Assembly (NCBI RefSeq): GCF_037190085.1
Contig: NZ_JBBCJO010000004.1
Location: 248,001 to 312,000 of the forward strand
Direction: 5' to 3'
From: Gemmatimonas aurantiaca
GTDB taxonomy: Bacteria > Gemmatimonadota > Gemmatimonadetes > Gemmatimonadales > Gemmatimonadaceae
Length of the DNA: 64,000 nucleotides
The translations under genes and the position numbers were made by a program. Shown one piece after another: positions 17,234 to 26,535 of this stretch (position 1 is its first letter; the number at the start of each line of letters is the position of its first letter). A model generated the notes under the pieces. It saw only the letters and a program-made list of their open reading frames with translations. It ran no database searches and was not told where the DNA came from.

Positions 17234-19132
17234 CTACCCGGCCAGAGCCTCCTCGAACTGCGAGTGGTACAGACGCCAGTAGCGTCCCCGCCGCGCGATC
17301 AGCGCGTCATGGCTGCCACGCTCGACCATCGTGCCATTCTCCATGTAGATGATGGTGTCGGCGTCGCGGATGGTGGAGAGCCGGTGGGCGATGACAAAAC
17401 TCGTGCGATCGGCGCGGAGCGTGGCCATGGCCCGCTGCACCAGCAGTTCGGTGCGTGTGTCGACGGAACTGGTGGCTTCGTCGAGCAGCAGCACGGCCGG
17501 GCGCGCGAGGAAGGCCCGGGCGATGGTCAGCAGCTGCCGCTGACCGGTGCTGAGTCCACTGCCGTTTTCATCGATCCGGGTGTCGTATCCGTTGGGCAGC
17601 GTGCGCACGAATTCGTCCACGTGGCAGGCGCGCGCGGCATCGAGAATCTCCTGTTCGGACGCCCCTTCGCGTCCATAGGCGATGTTCTCGCGGATGGTGC
17701 CGGCAAAGAGCCAGGTCTCCTGCAGCACGAGACCAAAATGGCGCCGCAGTTCGTCGCGCCTCATGCGGCGGGTGTCGATGCCGTCGAGCAGAATGCGGCC
17801 GCCGTCGATCTCGTAGAACCGCAGCAGAAGATTGATGAGCGTGGTTTTTCCCGCACCCGTCGGACCCACGATCGCCATGGTCTGCCCCGGGAGAGCCTCG
17901 AAGCTCACGTCTTCGAAGAGCGGACGCGCCGGATCGTACCGGAACGTGACATGTTCGAACGCGATATGACCGCGGGGCTGCGTGAGGACGGCGGGTGCGT
18001 CGGGATCCGCGTCCATCTCGGGCGCATCGAGCAGTTCAAAGACGCGTTCCGCCGAAGCGGCCGCCGACTGCAGGACGGAGGCGACGCTGGCGATCTGGCC
18101 GATGGGCTGATTCGTCTGACGGATGTACTGAATGAACGATTGCAGCAATCCGACGGTCATGGCGCCCGACAGCACACGAAGCGCGCCAACCGTGACCACG
18201 GTGATGAGCGCCAGATTGCCCACGAACATCATCACCGGCTGGATGATGCCGGACACGAACTGGGCGCGGAACACACTGCGCCGCAGCGCGGTGTTGTCGG
18301 CTTCGAATCGCGCGCGGGCCTGCGCCCGGTGCCCGAAGACCTTCATGAGCGCGTGTCCGGTGTAGTTCTCCTCCACCGTGCCGTTCAGGGTGCCCACCCA
18401 TCGCCATTGCGCGGTGAAATGCGGGCGTGCGCGGGCCGCAAGCCAGCGCGCCGTCGTCACCGAAACGAACAGACTGGCCACCGCCACCAGCGCGAGTGTG
18501 GGCGACAACCACACCATCATGGCGATGACGCCGGTGAGCTGCAGCGTGGACATGAGCAACTGGCTCAGCAGCTGTTGCAGACTCTGTCCCACGTTGTCGA
18601 TGTCGTTGCTGATGCGGCTGAGCACCTCGCCGTGGGGCTGTCGATCGAACCAGGGCAGCGGCAGACGGAACAACTTGTCTTCGGCCTGCTGGCGGAAGGT
18701 GCGACTCATGCCCTGCACGAGATCGGTGGTGAGCCAGGCCTGTCGCCAGTTGAGCAGCATGGCGCCCAGTTGGAGCGCGGCCGTCACGAGCAGCAAATGC
18801 GCCAGCGCCGTGAAGTCGACGGCGTGGCCGGCCGACACGGCGTCGACCACGCTGTTGGTGGCGCGTCCCAGTTGCCAGGGCACCAACACACTCAGCAGCA
18901 CGCTGCCCGCCGTGCAGAGCACGATGGTGACGACGCTGCCTTTACGGGCGCCGAACAATGCCGCCAGTCGGCGCAGGGTGCCGCCAAGATCCCTGGCGCG
19001 CGCTCCCGAGGCCATGCCGGCCGCTCCCATGCGCGGTCCCGACATCTGCGGGCCCCCACGCTGACCCTGTGGCGGCGATGTGGAGAGATCCGACGACTTC
19101 TCCTCCTGGGGCTTCCCGCCGGGGAACGTCAT
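17234..19132 (-). CDS. ABC exporter subunit with consensus ATPase site
   Basis: A 632-residue half transporter with six predicted membrane helices after a ~55-residue soluble N-terminal tail, then an ATPase domain. It has Walker A GPTGAGKTT, signature LSTGQRQ, Walker B LLLDEATSSVD and the H-loop IAHRLST, all intact. It overlaps the downstream end of its partner gene by four bases (ATGA). The two half transporters probably form a heterodimer of the TM287/288-BmrCD type that exports drugs, lipids or peptides. Confidence 0.92.
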   Translation of the reverse strand: MTFPGGKPQEEKSSDLSTSPPQGQRGGPQMSGPRMGAAGMASGARARDLGGTLRRLAALFGARKGSVVTIVLCTAGSVLLSVLVPWQLGRATNSVVDAVSAGHAVDFTALAHLLLVTAALQLGAMLLNWRQAWLTTDLVQGMSRTFRQQAEDKLFRLPLPWFDRQPHGEVLSRISNDIDNVGQSLQQLLSQLLMSTLQLTGVIAMMVWLSPTLALVAVASLFVSVTTARWLAARARPHFTAQWRWVGTLNGTVEENYTGHALMKVFGHRAQARARFEADNTALRRSVFRAQFVSGIIQPVMMFVGNLALITVVTVGALRVLSGAMTVGLLQSFIQYIRQTNQPIGQIASVASVLQSAAASAERVFELLDAPEMDADPDAPAVLTQPRGHIAFEHVTFRYDPARPLFEDVSFEALPGQTMAIVGPTGAGKTTLINLLLRFYEIDGGRILLDGIDTRRMRRDELRRHFGLVLQETWLFAGTIRENIAYGREGASEQEILDAARACHVDEFVRTLPNGYDTRIDENGSGLSTGQRQLLTIARAFLARPAVLLLDEATSSVDTRTELLVQRAMATLRADRTSFVIAHRLSTIRDADTIIYMENGTMVERGSHDALIARRGRYWRLYHSQFEEALAG

Positions 19133-20913
19133 ATCGTGAGCTCCGGTGAATCGTCACCTGCGTCCTGTGAGGCCACGATCTCCCGATAACCGGCGCTCTC
19201 CCGCATGAGGTGTTCATGCGTGCCTGCCGCCACGATGACGCCTTCTTCGATCAGCAGAATGGTGTCGGCATGACGCAGCGAGCTGACACGCTGTCCCACG
19301 ATCAGCACGGCCGCGTCGCGCAGTGCGCCACGCAGCGCCGAACGCAGGCGGGCATCGGTGACGTAATCGAGTGCGGAAAAGCTGTCGTCGAGCAGATAGA
19401 TGGGCGCCTGACGCACGAGGGCACGCGCAATGGTGAGCCGCTGCCGCTGACCGCCGGAAAATCCCGTGCCGCCCTGGGCCACGGGCGCCTGCAGTTGCCC
19501 GGGCAGCGCGGCGACGAAGTCCCGCGCCTGCGCGATGTCGAGCGCCTGCCACAACGCGTCGTCACTCGCATCGGCGCGCCCGTACCGCAGGTTGTCACTC
19601 ACCGTGCCGGAGAAGAGAAACGCTTCCTGTGGCACGAGTCCGAGCAGCGACCAGAGATCCTCGAGATGGAACTCCCGGATGTCCACGTCGTTGATGAGAA
19701 TGGCGCCATCGGTGACGTCGAAGAGCCGGGCGATCAGCTGCACGATGGTGCTCTTGCCGGAACCGGTCGCGCCGATCACGGCCACGGTGTGACCGGGTTC
19801 GATGGTGAAGCTGACATGCCGCAGCACCGCGCGTTCGGCACCCGGATAGGCGAACGAGACGTTGCGGAATTCGACCCGCGCCCGTGTGGTGGTGCCCGGC
19901 GGCAGTGGACGGGCATGCGCCGGGTCGGCCACCGAGGCCTGTGTCTCCAGCACTTCGCGCACGCGCCGCGCGCTGACGAGCGCCCGCGGGGCCATCACGA
20001 ACAGCATCGACGCGATCATCACCGCGATGAGGATCTGCATGATGTAGGAGAGGAACGCCACGAGGATCCCCACCTGGAGCTCTCCCGCCGCGATGCGTTC
20101 CGCGGCGAGCCATACGACGGCGACCGCCGACAGCTGCATGATCAGGTGTGCCGTCGGCATGTTCAGCGACATGAGCCGTCCGACGCGCCGAGCCGTATCG
20201 GTCAGGCCCTCGTTGACGGAGGCGAACCGGTCCTCTTCATGCGTGTCACGGACGAATGCGCGGATCACCCGCTGTCCGGTGATCTGTTCGCGCAGCACCA
20301 GCGTGATGCGATCGATCTGATCCTGCATCCGCGCAAAGAGCGGCAGCGCGCGGGTCAGCAGCACACCGACCAGCGTGGCCAGCAGTGGCACGCTGACGGC
20401 CAGCAGCATGGACAACCCCACATCCAGCCGCAGCGCCATCACCACGCCCCCGACGCCCATGATGGGAGCCATGACGATCATCGTCAGCACCATCACGAAG
20501 AAGTTCTGGACCTGCTGCACGTCGTTCGTGGTGCGCGTGATGAGCGAGGGTGTGCCGAACCGGCTCAGCTCGTGCATCGAAAATGTCTGGATGCGCGCGA
20601 ACACCGCCGACCGCAGATCGGCACCGATGCCGATGGCCACCCGCGCGCCCAGCCACGCGGCGCCGATGGAAAAGAGCACCTGGATCAGACCGATGCCCAC
20701 CATTTCGGCGCCTCCGCGCAGCACGTACGAGCGATCGTGCTGCAGAATGCCCAGATCCACGACCCGCGCCGTGATGGCGGGCAACGTCAACGAGGCCACG
20801 GCTTGACCCGCCTGACACAGCAGCAGCAATGCCACCGCGGATCGCCAGGGATACCAGAAGCGTCCCCACAGGGCCAGGCGCTGGCGAAGCGTGGTCACCA
20901 TGACGGCCGCCAT
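19129..20913 (-). CDS. ABC exporter subunit with degenerate ATPase site
   Basis: A half transporter of 594 residues from the ATG at 20913 (an ATG at 20901 is also possible; the frame is open further but the added residues are not ABC-like). Walker A GATGSGKST and signature FSGGQRQ are intact. The catalytic Glu after Walker B is replaced by Asp (LLDDSFSALD) and the H-loop His by Gln (VGQRVSS). This is the degenerate half typical of heterodimeric exporters, and it pairs with the consensus half encoded directly downstream. Confidence 0.92.
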   Translation of the reverse strand: MAAVMVTTLRQRLALWGRFWYPWRSAVALLLLCQAGQAVASLTLPAITARVVDLGILQHDRSYVLRGGAEMVGIGLIQVLFSIGAAWLGARVAIGIGADLRSAVFARIQTFSMHELSRFGTPSLITRTTNDVQQVQNFFVMVLTMIVMAPIMGVGGVVMALRLDVGLSMLLAVSVPLLATLVGVLLTRALPLFARMQDQIDRITLVLREQITGQRVIRAFVRDTHEEDRFASVNEGLTDTARRVGRLMSLNMPTAHLIMQLSAVAVVWLAAERIAAGELQVGILVAFLSYIMQILIAVMIASMLFVMAPRALVSARRVREVLETQASVADPAHARPLPPGTTTRARVEFRNVSFAYPGAERAVLRHVSFTIEPGHTVAVIGATGSGKSTIVQLIARLFDVTDGAILINDVDIREFHLEDLWSLLGLVPQEAFLFSGTVSDNLRYGRADASDDALWQALDIAQARDFVAALPGQLQAPVAQGGTGFSGGQRQRLTIARALVRQAPIYLLDDSFSALDYVTDARLRSALRGALRDAAVLIVGQRVSSLRHADTILLIEEGVIVAAGTHEHLMRESAGYREIVASQDAGDDSPELTI

Positions 20914-20959
20914 TCCCGGGGTATCCCCATCACCGCCCCGATCATGGTCATGGTCATGA

Positions 20960-22186
20960 TCACGGCACCACCACCAATCCGACGCGGGTACCGAAGTCGT
21001 CTTCCACCGGCACCAATCCCAGTGGCGCGCGCCACATGCCTCCGTTGATGCGCACGGCGATGCGATGCGTGCCACTCGGCAGCGTGAGTCGATGCACGAA
21101 GGTGTCCCCCTCGCGCGTCAGGCGCACGATGCTCCAGTCGGTCGTGCTGCTCATCACCTCCACCACGGCGTCGGCGGTCGCGGCGATGCGCAACTCGATG
21201 ACCCCACCACGCTCGCCCCGTGTGACGAGGATTTCGGGGCCGCGCTGCTCCCGTGTCGATGCCGATGCCGCCGATGGCATGGATGAAACCGGCGCGCGGC
21301 GCATCCACCGGGCACGAAACGGCGTCCAGCGAATGACGCCGGCAGCATAGCGCGCCTGTGGCACCCCGCGCACCACATCGGCCATCTGCTCGCCCGCCTG
21401 TGCGATGAGCAGCAACGAGGGCGTTGCCTGCCATCCGGCGCTGAACAGCGAGCTCTTCGCCGAACCCTGTGTCGCGTCGACGCCGTCGCGACGACCCAGG
21501 CCGGCCGCCACGAACCAGCGTGCCGAACGCCATGAGACATCGCCGGTCAGGTCGTGCAGCGTGTAATGCATGGCCTGCCGCCACAGGGTGATCCCCGACG
21601 CTTCCATGAGCTGGTAGTCGTCGGTGTACGCCCGCTGCAGGGTCACGCCGGCGTGCAGACCCCGGACGTCGAGCGTCAGGCCGCCACTGTACGCATGCCC
21701 CTTGCTGTCGAGCGACAGGCGCGACGTGCGGCCGGTGCCACCTCCACCGGTGAGCCCGATCGGCCCCAGTTGCACGAACTGTCGCGCACTGACGCTGCGG
21801 TTGCCATTGTGGCCCGGCATCACCAGGCCGATGGTCGTGGCACTGAGGTCGACCTCCGTGCGGGACCAGCGCAGCCACGATGTCGATGGCATGAGCGCGG
21901 TGCGCAACACCCACTGGGCCGCGGCCGAACTGTCGTCGGCGAAGGTGACGGCACCATCGCCGCCCAGCCCCAGCACGCCCAAACGATGCCAGAGCCCGGC
22001 GCCCAGGGAGCCGGCCGGTCGTTGTGTGCTGTTCGGCTGCTCGATGAGCGAGCCGCCCACATCGACCCACACCAATGGGCCTGCCTGCGCCCGCGCCGCA
22101 TGGGGCGCGAGACCGGCGAGGGACAGCTCCACCACGAATAGCGAGGCGGCGCTGCACACACCGAAGGTGCGCAGCGCCGCCGCCAT
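20960..22186 (-). CDS. Exported protein with a C-terminal CBM48-like domain
   Basis: A 408-residue protein from the ATG at 22186 with a signal peptide ending in HAARAQ. The central part is rich in glycine and alternating residues and looks like an outer-membrane beta barrel. The last ~85 residues (GGVIELRIAATADAVVEVM, then THRIAVRINGG) resemble the early-set glycogen-recognition fold also found in the anti-sigma gene upstream. It lies in the run sigma, anti-sigma, helical protein, this gene. Role unknown; sugar or polysaccharide binding is an inference. Confidence 0.6.
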   Translation of the reverse strand: MAAALRTFGVCSAASLFVVELSLAGLAPHAARAQAGPLVWVDVGGSLIEQPNSTQRPAGSLGAGLWHRLGVLGLGGDGAVTFADDSSAAAQWVLRTALMPSTSWLRWSRTEVDLSATTIGLVMPGHNGNRSVSARQFVQLGPIGLTGGGGTGRTSRLSLDSKGHAYSGGLTLDVRGLHAGVTLQRAYTDDYQLMEASGITLWRQAMHYTLHDLTGDVSWRSARWFVAAGLGRRDGVDATQGSAKSSLFSAGWQATPSLLLIAQAGEQMADVVRGVPQARYAAGVIRWTPFRARWMRRAPVSSMPSAASASTREQRGPEILVTRGERGGVIELRIAATADAVVEVMSSTTDWSIVRLTREGDTFVHRLTLPSGTHRIAVRINGGMWRAPLGLVPVEDDFGTRVGLVVVP

Positions 22187-22208
22187 CCAGGAGATCAGCG
22201 CGGAACGC

Positions 22209-22955
22209 TTACTTCTTGCCTGGAGGGGCTGCCGGGCCGGGCCGGATGGGCGTGGTAGGTGCTGGTGCGGACGGCCCCAGCATGGTGTTGGTGGGCTGGG
22301 ACTGATAGTGCAGGAGGGAGATGACACCCTTGGAGCGTAGCTCCATGGCCGCATCCGGCGCGAGCCCCGACGCGATGTCATTTCGCACTTCGCTGCCCAG
22401 TGACGCGAACTGGGCCGACGTGGCGCCCTTGATCAGCAGGTCCCGGACGCGGCGGGTGGCCACCGACTGGGAGACCCCGCTGGCCATGAGCTCCGACAGC
22501 ACCCCCAGGGGCACGGTCAGCGGCTTGTCGGGCCAGAGTTTCCGCATGTCACGCAGCGTGGTCACGGAGATCCCCGCCTGCAGGGCATCCGCACCGGCCG
22601 CCAGCTCTTCGGGCGACCGCGACGGCGCCAGTGCATCCGACGCCCTGGCCAGTCGTTCGGCCAGCAACGACGTAGCGTTGCGGATGCGATCGGGCGTCGC
22701 CCGCTTGGCGATTCCCTCCCGCACCTTGGTGACGAGCGGGGACGTGGGCAGCCCGCGGGCGGCCGCGTCGGCGATCACCGTGCGGATGGCGGTCCGCGCA
22801 CTCGCATCGTCGATGGCTTCGTACGGCGCGGCGGCGTCCTGCGCGTGCAGGGAGGCCGGCAGCGCGGCCGACGCGCCCAGAGCGCCCAGCAGCAGTGCGG
22901 TCCGGAAAGTCCCGGCGCGCACGGTCGTCGACCATGTCGTGTTCATCGGTTTCAT
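22209..22955 (-). CDS. Exported alanine-rich helical protein, function unknown
   Basis: A 248-residue protein from the ATG at 22955, with GGAGA upstream and a signal peptide ending in SLHAQ. The mature region is predicted helical (ARTAIRTVIADAAARGLPTSPLVTKVREGIAKRATPDRI...) with a proline-rich C-terminal tail. No family is recognised. It follows the anti-sigma gene by 11 bases and so belongs to the sigma-controlled operon. Confidence 0.65.
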   Translation of the reverse strand: MKPMNTTWSTTVRAGTFRTALLLGALGASAALPASLHAQDAAAPYEAIDDASARTAIRTVIADAAARGLPTSPLVTKVREGIAKRATPDRIRNATSLLAERLARASDALAPSRSPEELAAGADALQAGISVTTLRDMRKLWPDKPLTVPLGVLSELMASGVSQSVATRRVRDLLIKGATSAQFASLGSEVRNDIASGLAPDAAMELRSKGVISLLHYQSQPTNTMLGPSAPAPTTPIRPGPAAPPGKK

Positions 22956-22966
22956 GGCGCGTCTCC

Positions 22967-23713
22967 TCACGGGGTCCGGACCAGGATCACCGATCCCGGA
23001 CGGCCAAAATCGGCATCGGGAGCCTGCGGCGCGCGCGGATCGGCGATCCACCGCTTCCCGTTGATGACGAAGGCGTACACATGGCGTCCGGGCGGCAGCG
23101 GCAGCGTGGTGCTCCATACGCCGCCCTCGAGCGAGAGCGGGGTGGCCGTGACATCCCAGTCGTTGAAATCGCCCACCAGGCTCACGCCGGTGCCGCCGGC
23201 GACATCGCGGGCATCGAGGACGAACTGCACGGGAACGGGCAGTGTGGAGGCATCGGCCGTGCCTTCGACAGCCTGGAACGAACCCGGCGATGCGGCCGGA
23301 GAGACCGTGGACGGTGCCGCGGGGGCGGTGGCTGGGGCGGGAGCCGGGGCGCTCTGCGTGGCGACCAGGCTCCCGCCGTGTCCATCGACCGGCAGGCCGG
23401 GACGCATGACATACCCCCGCGCCACGAAGCCCACCGTCACGGCCAGGGCGGCCATGGCGCCCGCGCGGGCCAGGGGCGGCGTGGAGAACTGCCACCACTC
23501 GCGCAGACCTTCCAGGCGACCGGCCGCGCGTTGCCACGGCGTCCGCTTGCGGTCGGCCACGGCCGACAGGATCTGCGCGATGGCCCGGCGATCGACCGGG
23601 GGCATGGGGGTCAGCGCCGCCCGGACCTGCCGCAGCAGGCGATCGTCCTCGGCGTCGTGGAAATCGGAGGACGGCGCACCGCCCTCGGGGGTGGAACGGA
23701 GTCGGTCATTCAT
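22967..23713 (-). CDS. Putative anti-sigma factor with a C-terminal CBM48-like domain
   Basis: A 248-residue protein overlapping the sigma gene by eight bases, the position of an anti-sigma factor. The cytoplasmic N-terminus is followed by one membrane helix (about residues 82-102, AGAMAALAVTVGFVARGYV), a proline-alanine linker, then an early-set/CBM48 domain (VSLVGDFNDWDVTATPL, VWSTTLPLPPGRHVYAFVINGKRWIADP) like that of AMPK-beta and glycogen branching enzymes. No zinc motif is present. The arrangement suggests that binding of a glucan or other sugar outside the membrane regulates the sigma factor. Confidence 0.65.
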   Translation of the reverse strand: MNDRLRSTPEGGAPSSDFHDAEDDRLLRQVRAALTPMPPVDRRAIAQILSAVADRKRTPWQRAAGRLEGLREWWQFSTPPLARAGAMAALAVTVGFVARGYVMRPGLPVDGHGGSLVATQSAPAPAPATAPAAPSTVSPAASPGSFQAVEGTADASTLPVPVQFVLDARDVAGGTGVSLVGDFNDWDVTATPLSLEGGVWSTTLPLPPGRHVYAFVINGKRWIADPRAPQAPDADFGRPGSVILVRTP

Positions 23714-24266
23714 GGATCGCACCCTCCCGCAGCACGACACGCAGGGTGTCGATGGCGCGTTTCACGCGCATGCGGAGTGTGGAACCCTTCGCTCCGGTCA
23801 CGATCGTCATCTCTTCGTAGTCCATGTCGTTCACATGACGGAGCAGAAAGGCTTCGCGTTGTTCTGATGGCAGCTGAGCGAGCGCGCGATGCACGTCGCG
23901 GATGAACCCTTCGTCGGGTATGTCGTTCTCGGCGTCACTGGCGGCATCCACCGGCACGTCGCCGTATTCGAAAGTCTCATGATGACGCTTGCGCTTCGCC
24001 ATGAGCGTGCGGCAACGGTTCCCGAGAATGCGGAAGAACCACGGATCGAACGGTGCATCCTCGCGGAACCGCGCCAGATTGTCGTGAACACGGAGGAACG
24101 CGTCCTGCACGGCTTCCTCGGCGTCTTCACGGTGATGCAGCATCTGCAGGGCGAAGCGCAGCGCGCGCGGGTAATAGTGCTCCACCAGCCTGGCGAAGCT
24201 TGCGCGATCGCCATGCCGAGCCTGTTGCAGCACGAGGTGGAGCGTTCCTGCGTCGAGCGGTTGCAC
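23706..24266 (-). CDS. ECF RNA polymerase sigma factor
   Basis: A 186-residue ECF sigma factor. Region 2 is REDAEEAVQDAFLRVHDNLARFREDAPFDPWFFRILGNRC; region 4 is LPSEQREAFLLRHVNDMDYEEMTIVTGAKGSTLRMRVKRA. It heads the operon with the CBM48-bearing anti-sigma and two further exported proteins. The promoter must lie upstream of 24266. Confidence 0.93.
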   Translation of the reverse strand: MQPLDAGTLHLVLQQARHGDRASFARLVEHYYPRALRFALQMLHHREDAEEAVQDAFLRVHDNLARFREDAPFDPWFFRILGNRCRTLMAKRKRHHETFEYGDVPVDAASDAENDIPDEGFIRDVHRALAQLPSEQREAFLLRHVNDMDYEEMTIVTGAKGSTLRMRVKRAIDTLRVVLREGAIHE

Positions 24267-24330
24267 GTCCCGTGGTACCCTGATCAGATGCGGTCGGACA
24301 ATGAAAGTGTCATGTGGTCGTGTCGGACGA

Positions 24331-24753
24331 TCACAGCGTCACGCGTTTGGACTGCGGATCTCCGTCGACACGCAGCGTGCCGTCGGGAGCGCGCCGCAGT
24401 GTCCACCACACGATACGGACGTTCTTCGTTGCGTCGGAATATCCGGCGATGGTCGTGTACGGCACCGTCGCCGACGCACCCTGGACAATCTGTGGACACC
24501 GGGTGTCACAGGGAGCCATGAGCGCGAGGGCCAGCAGATTTTCGTCGATCATCTGGTACGCGACGATCGTTTCGGTGGTGTTGCGGAGAATCAGGTTCGG
24601 ACGGTTCGCCGTGACGTCGAGCGTGCCGGAGACAATCTGCGACGCGTTCACGGATCCATCAGCGATATCATCGACCGCGCTCGGTGTAGCCGAGCAGGCC
24701 AGCAACGCGGCCATCACGAGCGGAAGTGACAGGGGTAACCGGGGGTGTTTCAT
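24331..24753 (-). CDS. Small lipoprotein, function unknown
   Basis: A 140-residue protein with a signal ending in the lipobox MAALLACSA. The mature part (QIVSGTLDVTANRPNLILRNTTETIVAYQMI) looks like a beta-rich domain, and the two cysteines in PCDTRCP may form a disulfide. No family is recognised. It faces away from the gene at 24987, sharing a 230-base intergenic stretch in which no coding sequence is seen. Confidence 0.65.
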   Translation of the reverse strand: MKHPRLPLSLPLVMAALLACSATPSAVDDIADGSVNASQIVSGTLDVTANRPNLILRNTTETIVAYQMIDENLLALALMAPCDTRCPQIVQGASATVPYTTIAGYSDATKNVRIVWWTLRRAPDGTLRVDGDPQSKRVTL

Positions 24754-24986
24754 GACGTTCCGGGCTGAGGGGGTTTCGATCCGTCAGCCCACCATACCCG
24801 GGGCCTCTTGTCCGTGTCACGGCGACAAAATCGTTCGGAACCGGCATGCCGCCGGGGATACTGCCGTGGCGTACCCGGCTGGCAGCCGTTGCCCGGCTGT
24901 TACTTCGGTCCCGGTTCCGAGTCTCCAGAACACCACCGGTCCCTGACGATGCCGTCCGTGCCGGTTGCCGTCCCGCTCCGAATTTC

Positions 24987-25316
24987 ATGATCCGCGCCAT
25001 CGATCAGTTCACCGATGCCCTGGGCGAGCCGCTCCGCGAATACAGTCGTGGGCGTCTGGCCGCCCTGTTTGCCGACCCTCGCCCCTCGACGTGGGAAGAC
25101 GCGCATGGGGTGGTGGTCAATGTCCGGGGGCTGACGCTGTGGCAGGCCTGGATCGCCGTCGACTCCGCCGCGCCGCTCACCGGCCGACATGTCACGCTCG
25201 ACCCCTTCGACCGGGTGGTGATTCTGCGCGAGTGGGATCGGGTGCCGGATGTGGCCATGCTGGAGCGCATCGTCCGGTTCGCGCTGGAAGACGCGCTGGA
25301 ACTGGATCGGCGCTGA
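24987..25316 (+). CDS. Conserved hypothetical protein, 109 residues
   Basis: Starts MIRAIDQFTDALGEPLREYS; soluble, mixed alpha-beta, no membrane segment and no motif that identifies a function. The ATG at 24987 was chosen because upstream residues in the same frame are arginine- and proline-rich, as in shadow reading frames. It precedes ddl by 144 bases that hold only short repeats of GTCGCGCTGAT. Confidence 0.5.
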   Translation: MIRAIDQFTDALGEPLREYSRGRLAALFADPRPSTWEDAHGVVVNVRGLTLWQAWIAVDSAAPLTGRHVTLDPFDRVVILREWDRVPDVAMLERIVRFALEDALELDRR

Positions 25317-25460
25317 CGGCGTCGCGCTGATGCCGTCGCGCTGATCGTCTGGCGCCGATCGTCCTGCGCCGGAGGGGACCACGCCCGGGCGACCGCGTCC
25401 TGCGACGCGGATCACGGAAGTCCGCATAGTGGTTTGGCCCGATCGCGGTAGCTTTGTGGA

Positions 25461-26501
25461 ATGGCCCAGCCTCTCCGCATCACCGTATTGCTCGGCGGTG
25501 TCTCCGCCGAACGTGACGTGTCTCTCTCGTCGGGACTGCGCATCGCCGTGGCGTTGCGGGAGAAAGGACACGACGTCATCTGTCTCGACCCCGCCGAGGG
25601 TGTGCTCACGAGGGAGACCGAGCGTACACTGCTCGCGAATGGCGTGGGCAGCGCGCCGCCTTCGCTGGAGGCGTTGGCCGGTCTCGAGGCGCGCTCGTTG
25701 TCGCCGGTGCTGGGCACCATGCCCGAGGTGACCGATGCCGACTGCGTGTTTCTGGCGCTGCATGGTGGACAGGGAGAGGACGGCACGGTGCAGGCCTTGC
25801 TGGACATGGTCGGCGTGCCGTACACGGGCAGCGGTCATCTGGCGAGCGCCCTGGCGATGGACAAACATCTCTCGAAAGTGGTGCTGCGTTCGGCGGGCGT
25901 GGCCACGGCGAACTGGATCATGGCGCCGGCCCCCGGCTCACCCGATGGGCTGGATGCCCCCGAGGTGGGCCGTCATCTCGACTGGCCGGTGGTGGTGAAG
26001 CCGTCCAAGCAGGGGAGCACGGTGGGCCTGTCGATCGTGCGGGCGCCGGATGAGCTGGCGGCGGCAGTGACCGAGGCGTTCCGCTACGACGACGAGGTGA
26101 TGATCGAGCGGTTCGTGCCCGGCCAGGAGCTGACCGTGGGCATTCTGGGCGACGTGGTCCTGCCCACCATCGAGATCCAGCCGGTGAAGGAGCTCTACGA
26201 CTACGAGTGCAAGTACACGCCGGGGATGGCGAAAGAGTTCGTGGCCGAACTGTCTCCGGAGATCCAATCGAAGCTGGCCGATCAGGCCCGGCGGGCTTTC
26301 CATGCGCTCAAACTGCGGGGGTACGCCCGCATCGATTTCCGGCTGGACCCTCAGGGGCAGCCGTGGTGTCTGGAAGCCAACACGTTGCCGGGCATGACGC
26401 CGACCAGTCTCATCCCGCAGGCGGCCGCGGCAGCGGGTGTCTTGTTTCCCGATCTCTGTGAGCGCATCGTCCTTCTGGCGCTCGCCGACCGACAGCGCTG
26501 A
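25461..26501 (+). CDS. ddl: D-alanine--D-alanine ligase
   Basis: A 346-residue ATP-grasp enzyme that makes the D-Ala-D-Ala dipeptide of peptidoglycan. Blocks: LLGGVSAERDVSLSSG, LALHGGQGEDGTVQ, DKHLSKVVLRSAGV, PVVVKPSKQGSTVGLSIV and CLEANTLPGMTPTSL, all standard. A -10-like TAGCTT ends six bases before the ATG, so a very short or absent leader is likely. Confidence 0.95.
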   Translation: MAQPLRITVLLGGVSAERDVSLSSGLRIAVALREKGHDVICLDPAEGVLTRETERTLLANGVGSAPPSLEALAGLEARSLSPVLGTMPEVTDADCVFLALHGGQGEDGTVQALLDMVGVPYTGSGHLASALAMDKHLSKVVLRSAGVATANWIMAPAPGSPDGLDAPEVGRHLDWPVVVKPSKQGSTVGLSIVRAPDELAAAVTEAFRYDDEVMIERFVPGQELTVGILGDVVLPTIEIQPVKELYDYECKYTPGMAKEFVAELSPEIQSKLADQARRAFHALKLRGYARIDFRLDPQGQPWCLEANTLPGMTPTSLIPQAAAAAGVLFPDLCERIVLLALADRQR

Positions 26502-26535
26502 CCCCCAACGGTTTCCCGCGACCTCGTCCACTCCC

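Noticed and set aside
16997..19189. 730-residue open frame on the plus strand over the ABC genes
   Set aside because: It is antisense to the well-supported ABC exporter and has only histidine- and arginine-rich shadow composition.
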